Shown: positions 35,696-46,684 of the stretch, piece after piece
How positions within the stretch are numbered: position 1 is the stretch's first letter
Layout: each line of letters opens with the position of its first letter
Source of the DNA: Lineus longissimus
Lineage: Eukaryota; Nemertea; Pilidiophora; Heteronemertea; Lineidae
DNA: 64,000 nt
Direction of reading: 5' to 3'
Assembly (NCBI RefSeq): GCF_910592395.1
Contig: NC_088318.1
Span: 310,001-374,000 of the forward strand
Position numbers and translations under genes: made by a program
Notes under the pieces: generated by a model
What the model saw: the letters and a program-made list of their open reading frames with translations, nothing else
Databases searched by the model: none
What the model was told of the DNA's origin: nothing

Positions 35696-38087
35696 ATGGA
35701 GTCAATATTAGTGAATTTTATCCAAAATCTAGACCTCGTGAAGCAGCAGCTTAAAGGTAAGCACCTCTAGGAATAGTCAACTGTGTATATTGCAGCTGTA
35801 GATTTTATTCCTAGCCCATCTTCTCTCTGTCTTGCTATATTGTCTTCATGGTTGTGACTTTGTCTCCGAGTTAGATGTCTCTGCTATGCTCGTATACTTT
35901 CTGGTTGTGACTTCATCTTTGTCGGGGGGAGGAGGGGGTTCATCTGAACTTCTCTAGTATCGAAAGCACCTTAGAAAGGAACGGAACAAAAACGGCCTAA
36001 ACCTAACACTGACACTGTCATTTCTGACTTGTCCCATGTCTCCTCCGTAACATGCCCTGTTATCATTTCAAAACCTCCTGTCATTTTGTTTTTCAGATGG
36101 TCAGTGCAACCGAGAGCCTGATAAAGATTTCCAGCTGCACACATTCTGGCTCAAGTTAGGTTCGTATGGTCTTGATGTGACAAAAACCCTTAAAAAGTTG
36201 TCATGCCCATAGGATCATGACTTGGCCTGTACATGTCATAATCAGTGTTTTCCCCTTTTACAGAAGGTATTGTGAAAGTGTTGTCTCATGAGGCGACCAA
36301 GATGGCCATCTCCTTCTCACAGCCGCCTCTCCCTTCAACCAAGGTAAGTTACTTTGTGTCTTCCCAGGACCTGTCTCCTCCAACTAGTGACAGGCTCAAT
36401 ACCTGATCAGCCATTGGCCTTTGGCCTACATGAGCATCACTGCAATTGTCCTTGTCCTCTTTCAATGTAAATAACTGTTCTTATATATGATTATGATGAC
36501 ATGTATAGCATGGAAATGAACTTAACTCTGTTGCATGAATTATGTATCTAAAGGTGGCATTGTTTCCATTTTCAGGACTGTGAGATCCTAATTGCTGGTA
36601 TTGAGAAAGCTGCACTGGGCCTGGTGTCTGTATTCTACTCTCTTCCACAGCATTTTGGTGGGTACCAATATTCCTCAGTAACGTTGCATGAAGGACTGCA
36701 CTTTGCCATCAGTGAGAAGGACACGCTCAAAATGTCTCCGACTCTACCTGGGACAATCTCCAGTTCCTGTCGATGTATTGTTTTATTTGCTGGGGTACTG
36801 CCAGTGTTGAAAGCCTACCAACATTGGGGACAGACAAATGTGTGGGATAAGTGAGAATGGTTGTCCGTCCATGTGATAAAGCTTTCCCCTGCATTTCTTT
36901 CAGGTACGTGTCTAGCTAAGAGCACCAAACAGGCAGTGGTCAATGTGATAGAGGAGGTTCATGGGTTGGTGTCAATGATACAGAGTCTCTGCGGAAAAGA
37001 GTGAGTAGGCCTAATTCTCCATCTTGCTGTGACATATGTGTTGAACTACTCGGACACCACTCAAGGCAATTCGTTTTCTGCTTTAAAACTTTTGAAGTTT
37101 GCATCAGTTTTTAGTTATTTAGTTTTAAGGCCATCCTTCCTTCAGGCTCCAAATGTAGTTTTATCTGTTCCAGGGAGAAGATGAATCTTACAACAACTGG
37201 GAGTGTGTGGCAAGCTTGTGATGAAGTGGCCAACATACCCAAAGGTGAGACAAGTCATGGTTTATATCTATACGAAAGCCTTAACTTCAGACCCATAAAA
37301 TCAAGCACTGGATCCGTCTAGCCTTTAGAGAGGATTATGGTAGATGATTCAGAGCTGGTCATGGAAAGGTCACACCTGAAATGTTACATCCTTGACATTG
37401 TGTGAACTCCTCTAGTTTGTTAGATGGTAAAGTTGAGGACATTCTCATCCAAGTGGAATCCTTTAGAGACCATTGTGAGCAGGCTCCTCCAAGTCTTGTC
37501 TCCTCTCAATTTCAAGACTCACCTGAGACTTCTTTCAATAATTTCTTTGTCATTTTGCTTCAGATAACAAACAAGTGGTGCTGGTGATCATCAAGAACAA
37601 TTTCGAGTTGGTGAAAGATGCGTTGGAGGAGATGAAGGAGGCGCTGAAGGATGAAGGTGGCGGTGATATGGTGATCGACGAAGAAGACGACGACCAAGAT
37701 GAGACATGGACGGAAGACGACCGGGCGCTGATCAGCCCATGTCTGGCGCTAGTCACAGCTTCCAAGGCTTTCTTGAAGAAGTCAGCAACAGCTTTATCTT
37801 CAAATGGACAATGTGATGCTCTGGATTATCTCTCCCAGATGGATACTCTTGCATGTTACGTGGAGCAGATTAGTCCGGAGGTGGACGTGTTGGTCTCTGG
37901 GTTGTACGCCCCGTTACAGCACAGCGTAGTCAAGACAAATGCCGTTTCTTTAGCAGAATTATCAAAACAATCATTAGACTATTTCAGATCTACTCACATG
38001 TGCACCGAGGTGGAGGTTGAGTGGGTGGAGTTCCTCTTGAAGGCGATCGATCATAACCTTGCAAAAATAGACACTCTCGTCAAATGA
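35696..38087 (+). CDS. CCNDBP1: CCNDBP1 (GCIP), cyclin-D1-binding protein 1
   Basis: Seven exons: 35696-35756 (ATG in 'acaccatgg', a good Kozak context), 36097-36159, 36264-36343, 36576-36657, 36904-37000, 37174-37244, 37564-38087 (TGA). They join in frame to 325 residues (human 360). Similar to human CCNDBP1 in the blocks 'FWLKL', 'LSHEATKMAISFSQPPLPS', 'SVWQACDEVANIPKDNKQ', 'DFVKDALEEM'-like 'ELVKDALEEMKEAL', the acidic stretch (DMVIDEEDDDQDE) and 'WTEDDRALISPCLALVTASKAFLKK'. The vertebrate protein is a helical HLH-type regulator that binds cyclin D1 and Id proteins and restrains E2F-dependent transcription. It has no enzymatic motif. The gene is divergent from DHODH, and its poly(A) signal is at 38365-38370. 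Confidence 0.9.
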
Positions 38088-38364
38088 TGGGGAGACAATA
38101 AAACCTCATAGGCTTATATACTGAATCATTGGATGGCAGTCCCAATCAATGTTCAGGAAATGGTCCAACATGAAAACACTTGGTTGGTTGGAGGGAATTC
38201 CTCGAATGACAACAAGTTGGGTGATACTGCTGTATGTCCCTATCCAGGTGCACATGTTTCCATTGAAAACAGACAAGGTTTACCATAAGAATGAACAAGC
38301 ATGTTTCTGTAATTATCATCATCTATTTCAAGTGAAAATATTGTACATGTACATTATGATTGTC

Positions 38365-38370
38365 AATAAA
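38365..38370 (+). promoter_or_regulatory. Poly(A) signal of CCNDBP1
   Basis: AATAAA about 280 bases after the CCNDBP1 stop codon, in 'gattgtcaataaacacg' with a T/GT-rich stretch downstream. Confidence 0.6.
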
Positions 38371-40217
38371 CACGTCTGACACTGATTACATCATCCTTCT
38401 GTGTTCATTATGTGCACATGTAAACACTCGGGCTCTAGCGCTCTCACAGGCAATTGAAACTTGGCCAGTGGATAAAATATTCTGACGGCCTTCAAACCCT
38501 AAGAAATTCTATGAAATTACATCAAATGGACAGTTTCTGTGCATAATTTTGTTAATTTGGAGGGAAGTTTTCAACTCCACTTGAAATGGCCCAAGTGGAG
38601 ATATTACAACAGGTTCAGTTTGGGTGTCATCAACCCTTTTCCTTTACTTTAGTTTAAAAGCATGTAGAAGCTACAGCGAAAATGCAAATGGCAGGAATCC
38701 AGTTCAATAGAGTTCCATTATTTTCAAAAACTGCCAAGAAATTCTATTGATAATATATACAAGAATATTTACATATGGCTGAAGAAAGCACCAAGAGTAT
38801 GACAACATAGGGAGAACGTCCGACTGAGCTTGAATCCACAACCTCAATTTGTCTGAAAACCATGTTGTAGGAAAGTAGCCCACTGAATTCGTTTTTCCCA
38901 ATGTTGGAGGCCCACGAAGGGACAAGTGAGCTCTTGGACCACAAATCTAAAAGATTCTGTAGAAAACTGTTCTGGCTGTATATGAATACCATGGTAAACT
39001 ACAGGATTCTGTAGCACAGTCCTGGCTGTATATGAATACCATGGTAAACTACAGGATTCTGTAGCACAGGCCTGGCTGTATATAAATACCATGGTAAACT
39101 ACAGGATTCTGTAGCACAGTCCTGGCTGTATATAAATACCATGGTAAACTACAGGATTCTGTAGCACAGTCCTGGCTGTATATAAATACCATGGTAAACT
39201 ACAGGATTCTGTAGCACAGGCCTGGCTGTATATAAATACTATGGTAAACTACAGGATTCTGTAGCACAGGCCTGGCTGTATATAAATACCATGGTAAACT
39301 ACAGGATTCTGTAGCACAGTCCTGGCTGTATATGAATACCATGGTAAACGACAGGATTCTGTAGCACAGGCCTGGCTGTATATAAATACTATGGTAAACT
39401 ACAGGATTCTGTAGCACAGGCCTGGCTGTATATGAATACCATGTGTATAACTGTAAATGTGATATAAAAGACTGCTGCACAATACAGTGTTACTGTAAAA
39501 CTGGTCAGGAGCTACAACAACCTTTATGGCAGCGGCCTATCATTACCAGAGCAGATGGTCGCCACCGAGCCTGACCAGCTTGGCAGTTTTCACATCATCA
39601 CAATTATCAAGAGTTTCATATAATCACCAAAATACAATGAATGAAAATCTGGAATGATCTATGCACAAATAAATAGCACAAAGTTTATAAATTGTCGAGT
39701 TGTCGACCCATCCACCATTTTACCAGACACTGAAATGCTACATTGAAAGAGCAAGAGCTAAAATGTTAAAACAATTCTAATTCATACTTGGACATAGCAG
39801 AAAAAAATGGGAATATCAACTTTAAAACAACTTTTCATTTACAGCCTCATGCAATAGTCACCCCATTCACCCTAATATACCCTCCCATATAAGTTCACTC
39901 ATATTATACTTTGTCTTCAACTTTGAACACGCCACACACCCAACGTCAGTGACCTCAACCAACTCAACCTCACAATCCTGCTATGTCAATGAACTAGCTC
40001 AATATTGCACCAGAAATATTCCATATCACATGCACCCTAGACATTACATGTGACATCTTCAAGCCCAAGTCTTTCCAAGGGCTCATGTCAGATACTAACT
40101 ATGGCAAGAGAACTACAATTAGTTTGAGCAACTACAATAAAGAAAACCCTTTCATAATCTAAAATGAAAAATATTGAATGATATAGCTCCATTTATGGTT
40201 CAACCATATATCATACA
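38371..40217. other. Intergenic region between CCNDBP1 and SNX16
   Basis: Convergent spacer. Apart from the 50-bp minisatellite at 38951-39443 it is AT-rich sequence without coding similarity on either strand. Confidence 0.5.
38951..39443. repeat. 50-bp minisatellite, about ten copies
   Basis: Unit 'ctggctgtatataaatacca' 'tggtaaactacaggattctg' 'tagcacaggc', very homogeneous across units. Variants are mostly a/g in 'tatataaata/tatatgaata' and c/t at 'ataccatgg/atactatgg'. Not coding as far as can be judged; minus-strand open frames are an effect of the repeat. Confidence 0.92.
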
Positions 40218-40223
40218 TTTATT
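40218..40223 (-). promoter_or_regulatory. Poly(A) signal of SNX16
   Basis: TTTATT on plus, AATAAA on minus, about 200 bases past the SNX16 stop codon, giving a short 3' UTR. Confidence 0.5.
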
Positions 40224-40424
40224 CAATATAATTGTATCACTAAGAATAGTCATTAGCTAAGTGATCACTTATGGAAGACACCATTAGGCCCATGACATCC
40301 TCACATGGGACCACCAGACATTCACAAAGGGGCCTATCCCTCAAGTATGCAATCCTAATATCTGATCAATTCAAATGGCAACAAGTAATTCAATGGTCAA
40401 AGTTTATCCATCCATTGCTTCAAA

Positions 40425-43400
40425 TCAGGAGGGCAGAATCACTTGTAAATCACTCCTCGCATTCGACACCTTTTTCTCTGGCTTTGGCCCAGTCACCTCT
40501 GATCGAACCTTTAAAGCACCATTGTCACCCTCATCTATCACCCGTCTCAGTTTTTTTGAATTGTCGTCGTTGAGGACGTCAAAACTGTCCGATAATGCTG
40601 GAGACACTGGGCTGTAATGGAGAAAGATCACAAAATTAGATTGCAGCAATAAGATGCACTGAACTCCATACAGGTACCCCCAACAAAGTGTGCCATGTGA
40701 GTCATTGACGTAATGGCATCTCTTGTTGAGATGACGTTGAGATCAACACGGCCTCTATTTACTCTTTCAAGATTATGACTGTTTCTTCTCTTCACAAACA
40801 CAACATTGGTATCATTAGTTTTAATCAGATTAATCCCGGATGATCAAATATTTTCAATGTTGAGGTCAACAGATAGACGATGATGCTCACAATCACCCAG
40901 ACAAATGACCCATTTTGAGATCCTGGCTTGGCTTGGGCAACCTAAGTGCAAACTGCCAAAGACATTACAGCGGTTCAGAAAATAGAGAGGATGGGATAAA
41001 TACTACACAACACTACCCTCATTGTCTACTCACTTGACATTGCCTCGACGGTGAGCTTGATCCGCTTCTACACACAACGTGCTGTCATTCTCAAACTCGC
41101 CTGATTCTGGTAGTGAACTGCTCGGTGAGCGCCTCATCACATTCACAGCCTTTTCTAACCTGAAGAAACGTGAAGACATCTTTCAGTTGAGGGGGAGGGG
41201 GATATAAAGATAGGCATGGTGTGAAAGTTTACGCTCAACCCACACACATGGCCATGTAGAGTGCAAACACCTCCCACTCTCGCAGGAACACTAGAGTTGC
41301 CCATGGTTAAAATAGGGCCAAAATGTTATGTGTATTGGCAATGCTCTGGGAAGAATGAGAAAAAGTCTAACTCTCAAAGCTATCCGTCTTGGGAATCACG
41401 GACCAAGACAGCAGACGCAGTGCATGAGATGGAGAAAGTGAGAGTATTTAATCGTCTCACTTGGCCAGCAACCCAACACTCATCTACTGGTACTTACTTG
41501 ACAGTATTGCGCAATGCCTCCACCTCAGCCCTCAACATGGCCACCTCTCCTTCCAACAACTCAATCCTAGCGTCTCGCTCCTGAATATCTTTCCGCAGAT
41601 CGTAGACATTTTCCTCGAGAGATTCGCACAACGCCTGCAGAAAACATAAAATGTGAGGAACTTTGAATCAGGTACATGCACAGTACATTGTCAACAAGAT
41701 GAAGAGTTGGTGATAGGAAGGTCCCTCTTATGATGATTCTACCAGATGGAACCAGGATGAAAGCATCTGTAAATAGGACGAGAATCCAGGTTGATGGATA
41801 CCGTTTGACACAAATGAGTAAGTAAGTATCATTTCAACTTGCTGAGTCAGGTGTGAAATGTGATGTGTGATTGTCTGAAGGAAAGAAGCATTCACCTACC
41901 CTGCTCTCTTCCAGGCTATCATGGGGCCCTGGAGGATCATCCAAGCAGAGGAAATCTCGCACAGGGGCTGAGTTAGACACGTCTCGGTGGCCAACAATAT
42001 TGTTGAGGAATGCTTGTAAACCAAGCTGGCGATCCTCTAAGAAGTCTGGATTGAAGTTCCCAAACCATTTCTTTGGCGGCAATGACAGACGAAAGGTGGG
42101 GAAGACGCAACCAAGCTGAAAGTGGAATTATTCCCAAATATTACTAGTACATAGAGTCTAAGTGCCAGCCCTACACTCGTACCCACCAATCCTCCTTAAG
42201 TTAACGACCGATAGGAAATGATCAAGAGCGAGACTGGGAACAGCTGACTGAGTGATTTTTTCAGCCGCGTACGTGAGGGACAGTGAACAGCTGAATCTAA
42301 ACAATAGTGAACATCATAGGGACTTTACCTTTTGATTTAATCGGACGAAATCCGTGTATCTTCTGAAGACGAACCAGCTCTCATGTGGCCCTTTCCGGAT
42401 GTTCACTTTGTATACCTTCACAAAAGAATGGGTTTTTGACAATTACAGGAGCCAGATCAAACGATAGCTGACTGAGAACATTTCGTATTATCATTCAATA
42501 GCTGTCTGCGTTTTTCAGCAACCAATGAAGAAAGAGTATTACACACTACTTTCAGAATTTAAAACAAATTGTGTCCAGCAAGCAACAAAATCTTATTTCA
42601 CATCAAAAGACCTGCATTGCAAAACCAACCAGTTCAGATACACAGAGTTTGCAAACATGTGATAATCCCAAATCTGACACAAATTAAATCACGTCATTAA
42701 ATCAAATGACCTCGAGACATTTGGTTGTGATAGCTAGGAAATGCACCGTGAACTATCAAGTCAAGTGCAATTTTTATCACAGTATATTATCAGATCTCCA
42801 TGACTGAGCGAGTAATGGAGATCTGATATTATGTATATTCAATTGTACTTTAAGACTGGCCCTCCTAAAATTTGATATGGAATTTGAACTTTTTTCTGAT
42901 CCTAACATTTCTAATGAGCTTTGCTTATGCTGTCATAGATCTTGTGTGGCGCATTCATATGATTTTGAACAACAAGCATCGCTAAAAATAGAATTCTACT
43001 TACTGTGAATCTTGTCCTGTTCTCCATGATCTCAAACCCGACAATCGGCACCTGGATGTCCGTGCTGACGAGAGAAAGAGGAGATTCACAGACACCAGCC
43101 TCATCGTTCGTCCCCAATCCTACACCCTCATCATCGCCACTATCACTAGTGATTGTACCTGAAGAGTCAGAGAGACAAAATGAAACATGATGATGTACCA
43201 TTTCCATTGATGCAGAAGGTATGGTCAAAGGCACACAATGCTTTATCGTTAAGCAAGTTTGGTCAAATGTGCAGACTTTCGCCAAAACTATTATAATACT
43301 CATCGTAACTTTTCTACTCGAGCACATTGCTCTGTACCTTTTCTACTCGAGCACATTGCTCTGTACCTTTTATACTCGAGCACATTGCTCTGTACCTTTT

Positions 43401-44261
43401 CTACTCGAGCACATTGCTCTGTACCTTTTCTACTCAAGCACATTGCTCTGTTCCTTTTCTACTCGAGCACATTGCTCTGTACCTTTTCTACTCGAGCACA
43501 TTGCTCTGTACCTTTTCTACTCGAGCACATTGCTCTGTACCTTTTCTACTCGAGCACATTGCTCTGTACCTTTGAAATGTAAGATAAGACCTCTATCGAC
43601 ATATCTGAACCACATCAATCTTTTGGTTCCCACAGTTATGTAATAATGAATCGCTGTCTTCATAAATTCAAATCCTGATAACGTGATGGAAATTAATTTG
43701 GCGTGGACTTCTGCCTTTTGACTCTCGTCAAATTTTGGAACGAAGAACAAAACAACCGAGTCTATCAACACACTTTACTCAAACCATTCTTGAGTCCTCT
43801 ACAATATTGCCTTTTATAAAATATACCGCAAAGACATGTATTTCAAAATATATGATGGTGTCTGCAGTTTTGACAGGCATTATCCTGTGAAAAGACACAA
43901 AGCACTGCTAAGTCAGAATGCCTCTAGCGGGCCAGGAGAAGCACTGTACAAACAACTGAGCAATTTGTGTGATCCTGATTGTAGGTCGCAGTGACAGATA
44001 TCCCCTGTTTGTGGGGCAAAAAAGACAAGAATTGAAATAATACTCACTTCCAGCCAACTCAGTCGACGGGTATTTATCATGAGTTGGTGTGCTTGTGGCG
44101 CGTGGGCGGTGAGTGTTGGTGAGTGACTTGGACAACCCTGAGTCACCCGTCAGGCTACCATGGGTCTCCTTGTTCGGGTTGACGTCCATGATTTCAGTTC
44201 GTTTGGTGAGGCTGGATGGGAGATCAGCCTCGGATATGATGCGGGAGTCACTGAAGTCCAT
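40425..44261 (-). CDS. SNX16: SNX16, sorting nexin 16
   Basis: Seven coding exons on the minus strand: 44048-44261 (ATG), 43004-43158, 42329-42415, 41900-42115, 41498-41634, 41034-41159, 40425-40611 (TGA). They join to 373 residues (human 344). The order is a Ser/Thr-rich N-terminus (1-100), a PX domain (about 103-215), a coiled coil (about 225-271, [17 protein letters not shown]...) and an acidic or polar tail. The PX domain carries the phosphoinositide-binding RRYTDF (141-146) and the near-invariant [13 protein letters not shown] and [12 protein letters not shown]-type block ([19 protein letters not shown]). SNX16 binds PI3P on early and late endosomes and acts in sorting of receptors and cadherins. 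A splice acceptor just before the start codon suggests a non-coding first exon upstream. A 29-bp minisatellite lies in the first coding intron. Confidence 0.94.
43309..43573. repeat. 29-bp minisatellite in the first coding intron of SNX16
   Basis: About nine copies of 'tttctactcgagcacattgc' 'tctgtacct', almost identical to one another. Because 29 is not a multiple of three, the plus strand is open in all frames, producing long artificial open frames. The many XhoI-type CTCGAG sites are one per unit. Confidence 0.93.
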
Positions 44262-46186
44262 CGAAGTCTTTAGGCTGTAATGAGATGAATGATAGATCCA
44301 TGATATAAAAGTAGGCTGACAATATGTGGAACAAAGTGGTGTTGAGAATGTCTTCCATGTCCTACATGTCCTAATCCTAGTAGGTCACGACCGGAGTCAT
44401 GATCCAAGGGTTTCGCATCTGGAATTGTTAATCACCTCAGATCAAAAGCTAAAGTCCGAAGAATAATTTTTCAAAACATTTGTAAATTCTCCATCCTGTA
44501 ATGCCACTTTTACCTCTGACAATAATCCAGGAAAAACTGAACCATTGGAGATGGCCCACTAGTCACTGTATCATTCACAGATGCCATATTTCGATTTTGA
44601 TCTATAAATTATCTCCTTTAAATAACGATGATACACAACTACAAATGTCTCGCTTCAGATCTTGACCAAAATCAAATCTGCATTTGGTAATTCTATCAGA
44701 AAGAAGTAATCAAGAGACAGTCGTCATTTCAACAAGCCAGACTGCTCTATACACAACACAATTAACATTATATCAACAAAATATGAATCGCGATTATTGT
44801 ACAAGTCCTATCACGATATATAGGTCAAATAGAATCACAACAAAAGAGAGAGAAAAAGAAACCAATTGAAACAGCCCAGGAACCATTTGGATGAAATCTG
44901 AGGGGGGCCTGATAGACTGGGACAATGACTATTATTACCACTAGACTCACATGAAAATACTTGAATCTTTAAATTACAAAATGGACAAATATACTAATTC
45001 AACGTGCGTTTACTTGGTACTTCTGTCTCGGGAGAATCAGTAACACTCAAAGAGCAAAAATGTGAACATTTTGCAATGTTCTGCGGCACTTCCTTGTTTC
45101 GAGAGAATAGTTTACCGCTGACTGAGTGTTTGAGCGAGACTAACTCAAAGCTTGAACATTGTTGTCCTGTCTACAGGATCGCAACCACTATCCAGGTTAG
45201 ACTTGACCAAGGTCAACAAATAAAGAGAAACCAAAATCAATGTGAAGGATACAATAAATAAAATACCTCACCAGCGATATTTCATCTTTTTCTCAATGAC
45301 TCCACCACCAGAACAAAAATTAACTCTTCTTTTTTTTGAACTCGTCATATCGACCATAGCCAAGTTCACTTGTGACATTGTAAAGCCCGACATAGACACA
45401 GATAATCACACAGGCTTGTATTGTTGGATACAACATGAGAATAAAGATAGCGTTGAAACCATGACATTTATATGCCCAAAGGTCAGTTGACCATGCAAGC
45501 CAACCACAATCAGCACTGCTGACATCAGAGTTGGGACAATATATTTACACAAATTTAAGAAATATTTTCAAAGCAATGGATCAACACAATAATTACTATG
45601 GTCAATTGGATAAATTAGCAAAACAATCAGGTTTCTTCAGCATAATTAGTGGGATTAAGTGGTTTGTCACCCTGGTAATCTGTCTAGCACAAGTCATAGA
45701 TGGTTGCTTTTATAGCAGTGAGGTGTAATCAACACTGCCTTCAATAGCCAGTAATAAGTGTGCTGTTGGAACAGGCCCATTGATAACTAATTCATGATGG
45801 TGGTCAGAACCCCAAGCTGGTATGACTGAATGGACATCATCTTTAGTGATCATCACTCACAATATTGAAATTGGGCAAACTTCAAAACATATTTAACCAT
45901 GGAGTCAACAAAAACTATTGAACTGATTCACAATGAAAACCAGAATCGATAATGAGCACTCCAAATAAAACGGCTGCACCATTCCTAACGAGGTCTGGTG
46001 GTATGTGGTTGGCTTGACGTCATGAACATTTGGTATTTTGAAGCTAGAACGGACCCAGAACATTACTCTCTCATGCGATCACGATTGCAGATCATTACAA
46101 GAGATTTTTCATTGTGGGATGATTAAGGCATGTAAGGTGGCCACAAAAACATCTCACAAATCTCCACCTCCCGGGTTTTAACACTA
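44262..46186. other. 5' flank of SNX16 and intergenic sequence
   Basis: AT-rich. The SNX16 promoter and a probable 5' non-coding exon should lie in the first part. No other gene, RNA or element was recognised. Confidence 0.4.
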
Positions 46187-46684
46187 GCAGCAGCTTCACC
46201 CATCCTTGATACTGATTCATCTGCCTGACACACAGCAGCTTCACCCATCCTTGATACCGATTCATCTGCCTGACACACAGCAGCTTCACCCATCCTTGAT
46301 ACCGATTCATCTGCCTGACACACAGCAGCTTCACCCATCCTTGATACCGATTCATCTGCCTGACACACAGCAGCTTCACCCATCCTTGATACCGATTCAT
46401 CTGCCTGACACACAGCAGCTTCACCCATCCTTGATACCGATTCATCTGCCTGACACACAGCAGCTTCACCCATCCTTGATACCGATTCATCTGCCTGACA
46501 CACAGCAGCTTCACCCATCCTTGATACCGATTCATCTGCCTGACACACAGCAGCTTCACCCATCCTTGATACCGCTTCATCTGCCTGACACACAGCAGCT
46601 TCACCCATCCTTGATACCGATTCATCTGCCTGACACACAGCAGCTTCACCCATCCTTGACACCGACTCATCTGCCTGACACACA
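46187..46684. repeat. 45-bp minisatellite, eleven copies, open in several frames
   Basis: Eleven tandem units of 'cagcagcttcacccatcctt' 'gataccgattcatctgcctg' 'acaca', nearly identical. The unit equals 15 codons, so three frames stay open over 500 bp: minus strand QADESVSRMGEAAVC or CVRQMNRYQGWVKLL, plus strand IHLPDTQQLHPSLIP. None has recognised protein similarity or a supporting gene structure. Most likely intergenic satellite, although a repeat protein cannot be excluded without transcripts. Confidence 0.9.

Noticed and set aside
38844-39480. Minus-strand frames over the 50-bp array
   Set aside because: Low-complexity products of the minisatellite; intergenic, no splice structure.
43221-43643. 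140-codon frame with repeated '[20 protein letters not shown]'
   Set aside because: Translation of the 29-bp minisatellite in a SNX16 intron. The unit is not a multiple of three, and the intron is bounded by well-supported exons.
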